This document shows positions 1-4,098 of a DNA stretch of 5,210 nucleotides, piece by piece. The position numbers and the translations under genes are program-made. A model generated the notes under the pieces. The model did no database searches and was not told where the DNA came from. It saw only the letters and a list, made by a program, of their open reading frames with translations. Every line of letters begins with the position of its first letter. Within the stretch, counting starts at the first letter, position 1. Source of the DNA: an uncultured Bacteroidales bacterium (lineage in GTDB: Bacteria; Bacteroidota; Bacteroidia; Bacteroidales; Paludibacteraceae); assembly GCA_934692905.1 (NCBI GenBank), contig CAKUUM010000066.1, positions 1 through 5,210 of the forward strand. Direction: 5' to 3'.

Positions 1-109
1 AAATCTCCAATTTGAACATTCTACACAACTCACTATCTTTTGACTGAAAACAACCCTTATATCGAACTCACGTTAATGTAATTGATTTTATAGTTAAACC
101 TAATAAATG

Positions 110-154
110 CTATATGCATTCACTGCGCAAAGTTAATACTTTTATTGCATATAG
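110..154. repeat. 9-bp inverted repeat bracketing the leftward promoter -7 box
   Basis: CTATATGCA at 110-118 is the exact reverse complement of TGCATATAG at 146-154. The arms are 27 bp apart and lie either side of the putative minus-strand TAACTTTG box at 128-135; the right arm lies in its spacer toward the -33 element. This placement would suit a repressor operator pair, but the arms are AT-rich and could be coincidental. Confidence 0.35.
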
Positions 155-159
155 GCAAG
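128..159 (-). promoter_or_regulatory. Putative Bacteroidetes-type promoter firing leftward
   Basis: Read on the minus strand, CTTG (159-156) is followed by exactly 20 bp and then TAACTTTG (135-128). This matches the Bacteroidetes TTTG / 19-21 bp / TAnnTTTG consensus except for the first base of the -33 element. Transcription would start near position 123 and run off the left edge. The first minus-strand ATG that stays open to the edge is at 20-18 (M F K L E I), too little to call a gene. Three of the four -33 bases lie inside the 9-bp duplication made by the adjacent mobile element. Confidence 0.45.
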
Positions 160-165
160 TGCAAT
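157..165 (+). repeat. Left 9-bp target-site duplication
   Basis: AAGTGCAAT directly abuts the left terminal inverted repeat and is repeated, identical and in the same orientation, directly after the right one (433-441). The match is exactly 9 bp; the next base on each side differs. Confidence 0.85.
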
Positions 166-183
166 CAGGGCAACCGCATCAAA
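166..183 (+). repeat. Left terminal inverted repeat of MITE-like element
   Basis: CAGGGCAACCGCATCAAA is the perfect reverse complement of 415-432. The match stops after 18 bp; bases internal to it do not pair. Confidence 0.88.
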
Positions 184-251
184 CATTCACATGTTTATAC
201 ATTGTAAGAACGCATTATTAGTTTTTTGCCACAAGATGGCATCGCAGGGGA

Positions 252-333
252 CGCGGACGCCCTCGTCCGTGGTCAGTTTGGCACAAACTGAGTGAATATG
301 CAGTGTTTGTGGAGACGACGCGTCCCGCGTCGT
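252..333. other. Three consecutive stem-loops inside the MITE
   Basis: Stem 1 pairs 252-259 with 264-271 (8 bp, one G-T pair, 4-base loop CCCT). Stem 2 pairs 273-279 with 285-291 (TCAGTTT/AAACTGA, loop GGCAC). Stem 3 pairs 315-322 with 326-333 (ACGACGCG/CGCGTCGT, 3-base loop). In addition GGGACGCG (248-255) is the exact complement of CGCGTCCC (319-326), so stems 1 and 3 can exchange partners. The GC-rich stems contrast with the AT-rich surroundings. Internal secondary structure is common in MITEs; no RNA function can be assigned. Confidence 0.55.
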
Positions 334-414
334 TAAGTACGAATAACATTTTGCGTAGAAAAATAGTATAATGCTGCGCTTATTCTTTCAAAATCATATT
401 ATTGATATTGTTAT

Positions 415-432
415 TTTGATGCGGTTGCCCTG
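415..432 (-). repeat. Right terminal inverted repeat of MITE-like element
   Basis: TTTGATGCGGTTGCCCTG, perfect reverse complement of 166-183. Confidence 0.88.
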
Positions 433-441
433 AAGTGCAAT
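433..441 (+). repeat. Right 9-bp target-site duplication
   Basis: AAGTGCAAT, the second copy of the duplicated target, directly abutting the right terminal inverted repeat. Confidence 0.85.
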
Positions 442-711
442 AGCGTTTTTTTAATGTGTTTTTTTGCAGCATCAATTTAGCATCAAATTTGCATAATAAT
501 TATACACTTGTATAAATTATGTGTATATGACAACTTAACACCTCGGATAGAATTTTTCCCTGCGATTTCCCTGATCTTACCTAGACTTTATCCCATTCTT
601 GACCCATCTTTGCCCCCATGCAGGAGCCGCATTATTTGCTGTTTTTATTGATATTGATGAATTTATACACTCATGCAAAAGCGGTGATATGTGTGCAAAA
701 AAGGATGGGCG
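442..711. other. AT-rich intergenic region with small dyads and repeats, no gene
   Basis: No convincing coding sequence lies here. Visible structure: a near-tandem duplication AGCATCAATTT / AGCATCAAATTT (468-478, 479-490); a compact 14-bp dyad TATACActTGTATA (501-514); and a larger pairing of TATACAC (501-507) with GTGTATA (521-527). The dyads could be protein-binding sites but there is no independent support. A frame open from 599 runs into the downstream cell-division gene, but it spans that gene's promoter and its first 61 residues look non-coding. Confidence 0.5.
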
Positions 712-743
712 TTTGCATGTTTCGGAAATTTGCAGTATCTTTG
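712..743 (+). promoter_or_regulatory. Bacteroidetes consensus promoter for the FtsB/DivIC-like operon
   Basis: TTTG at 712-715, a 20-bp spacer, then TATCTTTG at 736-743: a full match to TTTG / 19-21 bp / TAnnTTTG. Transcription should start near 748, leaving a leader of about 34 bases before the ATG at 782. Its position fixes the start of the downstream gene at 782 rather than at the in-frame ATG at 599. Confidence 0.8.
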
Positions 744-781
744 TGGAGTTTTTGCGAAAATTTAGCGAAGACGGTGGCATA

Positions 782-1081
782 ATGAATAAAGAAGAATGGA
801 AGCATAAAGCATACAAAGTGCTGGCTAACAAGTATTTGGTAGCCATTCTTGTGTTTGCGGTTGTTTACACGTTTGTGGGTGACCAAAGTCTGCTGAAACG
901 TTTGCAGCGTGCGGGTCAGATCCGCGAGACGGAGGAACGTCTGTCGTCGATGCGTGCGGATACAGACCATGCATTGCGCATGATGGAGATGCTGCAGGAT
1001 ACGGACAGCCTCGAAAGTTTCGCGCGCGAGCGATACGGAATGCATACGGGCGAGGAGGATGTGTATATGGTGAAGGAGTGA
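782..1081 (+). CDS. FtsB/DivIC-family septum formation initiator
   Basis: A 99-residue bitopic inner-membrane protein of the FtsB/DivIC family, which bridges the divisome (FtsL and FtsQ/DivIB partners in other bacteria) and helps activate septal wall synthesis. Visible features: a short basic cytoplasmic N-terminus (residues 1-17), one transmembrane helix (about 18-33, YLVAILVFAVVYTFVG), a coiled coil (about 35-72), and the family's C-terminal signature LESFARERYGMHTGEEDVY (77-95). The length matches the usual 90-110 residues. I chose ATG 782 because the consensus promoter at 712-743 lies inside the longer frame and the family begins just before the membrane helix. It is the first gene of a same-strand run; the next start is 56 bases downstream. 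FtsB and DivIC cannot be separated by sequence inspection, so I give no symbol. Confidence 0.88.
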   Translation: MNKEEWKHKAYKVLANKYLVAILVFAVVYTFVGDQSLLKRLQRAGQIRETEERLSSMRADTDHALRMMEMLQDTDSLESFARERYGMHTGEEDVYMVKE

Positions 1082-1116
1082 TAGGAGTTGAGTGTTTAGA
1101 GTTGAGTGTTTAGAGA
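1082..1116 (+). repeat. Degenerate heptanucleotide tandem repeat spacer
   Basis: Directly after the FtsB/DivIC-like stop, five 7-bp units follow in phase, alternating TTAGAGT-like and TGAGTGT-like. The clearest part is an exact 14-bp tandem duplication (1086-1099 and 1100-1113). A further TTTAGAG occurs out of phase at 1127-1133. The repeat contains TAG or TGA in several frames. A related repeat fills the next spacer (1320-1354). Confidence 0.65.
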
Positions 1117-1137
1117 GGTTAATAAGTTTAGAGTTAA

Positions 1138-1314
1138 ATGAAGTTGAGTAATATATTGCTGGCTATCGGTTTAGCCGTTTTGTTGGCGGGGTGCGTGATG
1201 AGTTACATGAAATTGCAGCCCTATTCCGACTACGTATTGGTGGCAGGGGCTGTGATAGTGATATTCCGCGGAGCACTCCGCAGCCGCGAAAAAGAAGGGG
1301 AGAGTAGGGAGTAG
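1138..1314 (+). CDS. Small two-helix membrane protein, 58 aa, unknown function
   Basis: A 58-residue frame beginning MKLSNILLAIG and ending in a charged tail (RSREKEGESRE). Two hydrophobic stretches (about residues 5-20 and 32-45) separated by a short polar loop (SYMKLQPYSDY) suggest a membrane hairpin, with the basic and acidic tail on the same side as the N-terminus. LAGC at residues 16-19 resembles a lipobox, so a small lipoprotein is the alternative; the second hydrophobic stretch makes me prefer the hairpin. It lies 56 bases after the FtsB/DivIC-like gene and 39 bases before lacI, framed on both sides by heptanucleotide repeats. I do not recognise a named family. The coding call rests on the clean hydrophobic pattern, the position in the operon and the absence of a better frame. 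Confidence 0.65.
   Translation: MKLSNILLAIGLAVLLAGCVMSYMKLQPYSDYVLVAGAVIVIFRGALRSREKEGESRE
1268..1281. promoter_or_regulatory. 14-bp palindrome upstream of lacI, possible operator
   Basis: GCGGAGcaCTCCGC has perfect 6-bp arms around a 2-bp centre, 73 bases before the LacI-family start. LacI-type regulators bind such near-perfect dyads and often autoregulate. It lies inside the 58-residue reading frame, so its sequence may be set by codons alone. Confidence 0.25.
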
Positions 1315-1319
1315 AAATG

Positions 1320-1354
1320 TTAGAGGTTAGATATTAGGGATTAGAGGTTAGAGA
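1320..1354 (+). repeat. Five tandem TTAGAGR heptads abutting the lacI start
   Basis: Five 7-bp units begin at 1320, 1327, 1334, 1341 and 1348. Units 1, 4 and 5 fit the consensus TTAGAGR exactly; units 2 and 3 differ at one or two bases. The last unit ends on the A of the lacI start codon. AGAGG at 1343-1347 lies 6 bases before the ATG and may act as a weak ribosome-binding site. Because 7 is not a multiple of 3, the repeated TAG falls in all three frames and would stop any read-through from upstream. Confidence 0.65.
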
Positions 1355-2355
1355 TGAAAGCAATCACCATCAAGGATATAGCGCGGGAGTTGGGTATCTC
1401 GGTATCAACGGTGAGCCGCGCATTGGGCAACCACCCCGACATAAGCGACAAGACCAAACACGACGTGCGCGAGTGCGCCCGCAGGCTCAACTACAAGCCC
1501 AACCTCATGGCGAGCAACCTGCGCACCAGCCGCAACAACGTGATAGGCGTGGTACTGCCCGAGGTGAACCACCATTTCTTCGCGTCGGTGCTGAACGGCA
1601 TCGAGCAGACTGCCAATTCGGCAGGGTACAAGATACTGATTTGTCAGACGGGCGAGAACATAGAGAAGGAGATACAAAGCGTGCAAGCCCTTATCGGCAG
1701 CCGTGTGGCGGGCATCTTGGTGGGGGTGAGCAAGCAGACGGAAACCCTGCAGCACCTGCAGGAGGTCATCGGCAGCGGTATTCCGCTGGTGCTTTTCGAC
1801 CGCCCATGCCCCTCTTTGAAATGCGACCAGGTGCTGAGCGATGACTACACGGGGGCATATACGGCAGTGGAATACCTGATACAGACGGGTTGCAAACGTA
1901 TCGCCTACTTCTCGTCTCCCATGCAGTTGGAGGTGGCGCGCAGGCGCTATCAGGGTTGGCGGGACGCGCTGATGCACTACGTTTTGCCGTGCGACGAGAC
2001 CAATATCATCACATGCGATACGCGCGCGCAGGCTATCATAGAAACGCCCATAGTGATGCAAAGGGATACACCTCCCGATGCTATCTTCTGCGTGAACGAC
2101 AACTGCGCCTCGGGGGTCCTCTATGCTGCGCAGATACTGGGTTTTCGGATACCGGGCGAACTGGCTATCTGCGGTTTCTCGGATGACCCGTTATGCCGCA
2201 CCACCTCGCCCATGCTCACCACCGTACAGCAGCACGGTGTGGAGATAGGACGCCGTTCGATGATGCGGCTGCTCAAGCGTTTGGACGGTGACGAACGCAT
2301 ATCGCAGACAGAGATGGTGCCCACCGATTTGGTAGTACGTGAAACGACGAAATAA
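1354..2355 (+). CDS. LacI-family transcriptional regulator
   Basis: A full-length (333 residues) LacI/GalR-type DNA-binding regulator. An N-terminal helix-turn-helix (about residues 4-25; IKDIARELGISVSTVSRAL) is followed by a hinge helix (47-58, YKPNLMASNLR) and a periplasmic-binding-protein-like effector domain (about 62-333). Family landmarks include NVIGVVLPEVNHHFF (62-76), the VLSDDYTGAYTAVEYLI segment, and the C-terminal DAIFCVNDNCASGVL and ELAICGFSDDPLCRTTSPMLTTV blocks. The ligand cannot be read from the sequence. The next gene, 2 bases downstream, is a GH65 N-terminal domain protein, and LacI regulators often sit beside GH65 disaccharide phosphorylases, so an alpha-glucoside ligand is a reasonable inference. 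I see no nearby consensus promoter, so transcription may come from 712-743. Possible autoregulation via the palindrome at 1268-1281 is speculative. Confidence 0.93.
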   Translation: MKAITIKDIARELGISVSTVSRALGNHPDISDKTKHDVRECARRLNYKPNLMASNLRTSRNNVIGVVLPEVNHHFFASVLNGIEQTANSAGYKILICQTGENIEKEIQSVQALIGSRVAGILVGVSKQTETLQHLQEVIGSGIPLVLFDRPCPSLKCDQVLSDDYTGAYTAVEYLIQTGCKRIAYFSSPMQLEVARRRYQGWRDALMHYVLPCDETNIITCDTRAQAIIETPIVMQRDTPPDAIFCVNDNCASGVLYAAQILGFRIPGELAICGFSDDPLCRTTSPMLTTVQQHGVEIGRRSMMRLLKRLDGDERISQTEMVPTDLVVRETTK

Positions 2356-2357
2356 TC

Positions 2358-3119
2358 ATGCTTGAATACAACACTTGGACCACGGAGCAACGCGGTTGGG
2401 ACCCTCAGCACGAACCCGAGGTGGAGCAGCAACTGTCTTTTTCGAACGATTATCTGTGCCAAACCGCCCACTTTGAGGAGCATTATGCCGCTCCCCAGCG
2501 TTTGTGTACCTATATAAAAGGTGTAGAGAAGCCCATACCGAACATATCTTCCATATCGTTGCGTTTGCACGACGAGCGTTTGGACCTCGCCGATTGGCAG
2601 GTGGAAAACTTCCATCGCCGTCTGCATAAGAACGAACCCCTGCTGGAGCGTTCCTTTACCGCCTGCTCGCCCAAAGGTTTCCGGCTGAATATCAACGTGT
2701 CGCGTGAACTGCTGCCCGCAAAAAAAGAGGCGATGCAAATCATCTACAGTGTGCAATCCGTCAATTACAACGGTCCCATCTCGCTTTTGGCACTGTTGGG
2801 CGGGGGGGAAGAAGCGGTGGAGTGGTATCCTCTAATGAACTTCGTGGGGCAGGATTTGAGTTGGATGTGGCTGCAGATGCGGCACGTGGATTTGCAGTTG
2901 TGCTGCGCCATGAACTATGCCGTTTTCAAGAACGGGGAAGCCGTACAGCATAGGCCGATAAAGATAGAGAAGCAGCATATCGTGGGGTATTCGGCTACTC
3001 TGCCCGTGCAGGAAGGCGAGACATACGTCCTGCAAAAGCGCGTAGTGGTACAGGATTCGCGGTATCACGGGAAGGATACACTGATTGACAGTACAACGCA
3101 ATGCTTGACAAACTGGTAA
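2358..3119 (+). CDS. Stand-alone GH65 N-terminal domain protein (catalytic domain missing)
   Basis: 253 residues resembling only the N-terminal beta-sandwich domain of glycoside hydrolase family 65 (maltose/kojibiose/trehalose phosphorylases, usually about 750-800 residues). Landmarks: FSNDYLCQTAHFEEHYA (28-44; the family has NGYxGxRxxFEE), TYIKGV (51-56), LDLADWQVENFHRRLHKNEPLLERSF (75-100), INVSRELL (112-119), NYNGPISLL (136-144), AVFKNGEAV (188-196) and EGETYVLQKRVVVQDSRYHGKDTLI (219-243). The match stops at the domain boundary; the (alpha/alpha)6 barrel with the catalytic glutamate and phosphate site is absent. No frame beyond restores it: the DNA there encodes intact ruvC. It begins 2 bases after the lacI stop and overlaps ruvC by 19 bases. 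The NG to ND change in the first motif suggests relaxed constraint or a new role. Enzymatic activity is unlikely. It may be a decaying remnant or a repurposed sugar-binding or regulatory partner of the LacI protein. Confidence 0.8.
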   Translation: MLEYNTWTTEQRGWDPQHEPEVEQQLSFSNDYLCQTAHFEEHYAAPQRLCTYIKGVEKPIPNISSISLRLHDERLDLADWQVENFHRRLHKNEPLLERSFTACSPKGFRLNINVSRELLPAKKEAMQIIYSVQSVNYNGPISLLALLGGGEEAVEWYPLMNFVGQDLSWMWLQMRHVDLQLCCAMNYAVFKNGEAVQHRPIKIEKQHIVGYSATLPVQEGETYVLQKRVVVQDSRYHGKDTLIDSTTQCLTNW

Positions 3120-3724
3120 AAGAGCACCTGATTTTGGGCATAGACCCTGGTACGCTGTACATGGGCTACGCCCTGTTGCACACCGCAGGCAAGCATGCCG
3201 AGTTGGTGACTTTCGGGGTGTATGACGTGCACAAGTTGGACGACCAATACGCCCGCCTGCAGCGCGAGTTCTTCTTTCTGCAGGAGTTAATTGAGGAGTA
3301 CCACCCCACGGAACTGGCTATTGAGACGCAGTTTGTGGACAAAAACCCGCAAACAATGATAAAGATAGTGCATGCCCAAGGGGTAGCCATTGCAGCGGCA
3401 CTCTCCAAGGACCTGCCCATCAACGAATACTCTCCCATGAAGGTCAAGATGGCGATTACGGGCAACGGGCACGCCGACAAACAGCAGGTGGCTGCCATGC
3501 TCCAACGCTTCCTCCATATACCCGACGAGGACATGCCCCGCAAGTTGGACGCCACCGATGCTTTGGGTATCGCCTATTGCCACTACCTTCAATTAGGGTT
3601 GCCGCTCAAGGAGCGAGGTGCCAAAGACTGGACTACCTATGCACGGCAGAAAGGACTGACTGACAGGCAGTTGACAGGACCTAATGCCCAACTGATTGCC
3701 GCACTGCAACAACGGAAAAAGTAG
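3101..3724 (+). CDS. ruvC: Crossover junction endodeoxyribonuclease RuvC
   Basis: Holliday-junction resolvase, acting as a dimer with RuvAB to cut four-way junctions during recombinational repair. The RNase H-like fold and all four acidic metal ligands are visible: D15 in LGIDPGT, E75 in LAIET, and D150 and D153 in KLDATDALGIA. Other conserved parts are NPQTMIKIVHAQGVAIAAAL (82-101) and EYSPMKVKMAITGNGHADKQQVAAML (109-134). At 207 residues it is longer than the roughly 170-190 typical of the family; the extra about 38 residues are a C-terminal tail from around 170, rich in K, R and Q. ATG 3101 puts the GIDPG motif at the expected distance and overlaps the GH65-domain gene by 19 bases, implying translational coupling. 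A poly-T stretch follows the stop without a clear hairpin. Confidence 0.95.
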   Translation: MLDKLVKEHLILGIDPGTLYMGYALLHTAGKHAELVTFGVYDVHKLDDQYARLQREFFFLQELIEEYHPTELAIETQFVDKNPQTMIKIVHAQGVAIAAALSKDLPINEYSPMKVKMAITGNGHADKQQVAAMLQRFLHIPDEDMPRKLDATDALGIAYCHYLQLGLPLKERGAKDWTTYARQKGLTDRQLTGPNAQLIAALQQRKK

Positions 3725-3760
3725 AATACAGCGTTTTTTTCTTTTTTTCAATCCCCATTA

Positions 3761-3792
3761 TTTGGTATTTTCGATTTAATGTCGTACCTTTG
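3761..3792 (+). promoter_or_regulatory. Bacteroidetes consensus promoter for ferredoxin
   Basis: TTTG at 3761-3764, a 20-bp spacer, TACCTTTG at 3785-3792: a full consensus match. The start point is expected near 3797, with an AT-rich leader of about 40 bases to the ATG at 3839. Confidence 0.85.
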
Positions 3793-3838
3793 CACCGAAT
3801 TTGTGATTAGACAATAACAAACCAATTTATAAACAATT

Positions 3839-4003
3839 ATGGCTTACGTAATTTCAGAAGACTGCATCGCCTGTGGCACTTGCAAGGACGAGTGCCCGAT
3901 GGGGGCTATCTCCGAAGGCGATCGTTACTCCATTGACCCTGACATGTGCACCGAATGCGGCACATGCGCAGACGTCTGCCCAAGTGGCGCAATTTCCAAA
4001 TAA
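3839..4003 (+). CDS. 2[4Fe-4S] ferredoxin, 54 aa
   Basis: A small cytoplasmic electron carrier of the clostridial/bacterial 2[4Fe-4S] type, typical of anaerobes, where it links oxidoreductases such as pyruvate:ferredoxin oxidoreductase. Two complete CxxCxxCxxxCP motifs are present: C9, C12, C15, C19-P20 and C37, C40, C43, C47-P48, arranged as the expected internal duplication (ISEDCIACGTCKDECPMGAIS and MCTECGTCADVCPSGAIS). The 54-residue length is normal for the family. It has its own full-consensus promoter and a following terminator-like stem-loop, so it is probably a strongly expressed single-gene unit. The acidic composition fits a soluble ferredoxin. Physiological partner enzymes are not visible here. 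Confidence 0.95.
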   Translation: MAYVISEDCIACGTCKDECPMGAISEGDRYSIDPDMCTECGTCADVCPSGAISK

Positions 4004-4025
4004 ATTGCTATTGAGAGTACAACGC

Positions 4026-4066
4026 GGGACTGCTCGGCAACACAATGTCAGGCAGTCCCATTTTTT
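4026..4066 (+). terminator. Rho-independent-like terminator after ferredoxin
   Basis: GGGACTGC (4026-4033) pairs perfectly with GCAGTCCC (4052-4059), 8 bp with an 18-base loop, followed after one A by six T residues (4061-4066). It starts 22 bases after the ferredoxin stop. The long loop makes it less compact than an ideal terminator. Confidence 0.7.
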
Positions 4067-4098
4067 GTGAGCCCGCTGCAACTTGTTTGGGATTAGTT

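Larger units (their letters stand above)
166..432. mobile_element. MITE-like non-autonomous insertion element, 267 bp
   Basis: The element has perfect 18-bp terminal inverted repeats beginning CAGGG, flanked by a perfect 9-bp direct repeat (AAGTGCAAT). This is the signature of a DDE-transposase insertion. At 267 bp it has no room for a transposase and I find no open reading frame in it, so it would need to be moved in trans by a full-length insertion sequence. A 9-bp duplication and CAGGG ends recall the ISAs1 family, from memory; IS4-like parents are also possible. The interior holds three stem-loops. Both the terminal repeats and the duplication are intact, which suggests a fairly recent insertion. 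It carries no recognisable outward Bacteroidetes promoter. Confidence 0.85.

Noticed and set aside
1..20. Minus-strand gene start (ATG at 20-18, M F K L E I)
   Set aside because: Only six codons are visible; it is compatible with the leftward promoter but cannot be supported as a feature.
605..612. CATCTTTG as a second promoter -7 box
   Set aside because: The first base departs from TAnnTTTG, and the position 20 bp upstream reads CTAG rather than TTTG.
599..781. Longer N-terminus for the FtsB/DivIC-like gene, starting at ATG 599 (160 residues)
   Set aside because: The added 61 residues do not resemble the family, and a full-consensus promoter (712-743) lies inside this stretch, so the transcript would start after the proposed ATG.
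1405..2061. Long minus-strand frame opposite lacI (218 residues)
   Set aside because: It is a shadow of the lacI coding frame, with histidine- and alanine-rich composition typical of antisense frames and no recognisable domain. The plus-strand LacI assignment is unambiguous.
3725..3750. Poly-T run after ruvC as a terminator
   Set aside because: The T-tracts are obvious but I find no convincing GC-rich hairpin ahead of them; pairing AAAAA with TTTTT alone is too weak to call.
3084..4025. Shared 16-mer ATTGASAGTACAACGC at 3084-3099 and 4010-4025 (one mismatch), possibly a recombination footprint near the GH65 truncation
   Set aside because: A single 15/16 match within 5 kb is only mildly unlikely by chance, and the flanking sequences do not match.
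4004..4098. Cobalamin riboswitch ahead of the BtuB-like receptor
   Set aside because: Only 95 bases separate the two genes, and much of that is the terminator stem-loop. There is no room for the riboswitch fold, and I see no B12-box-like sequence.
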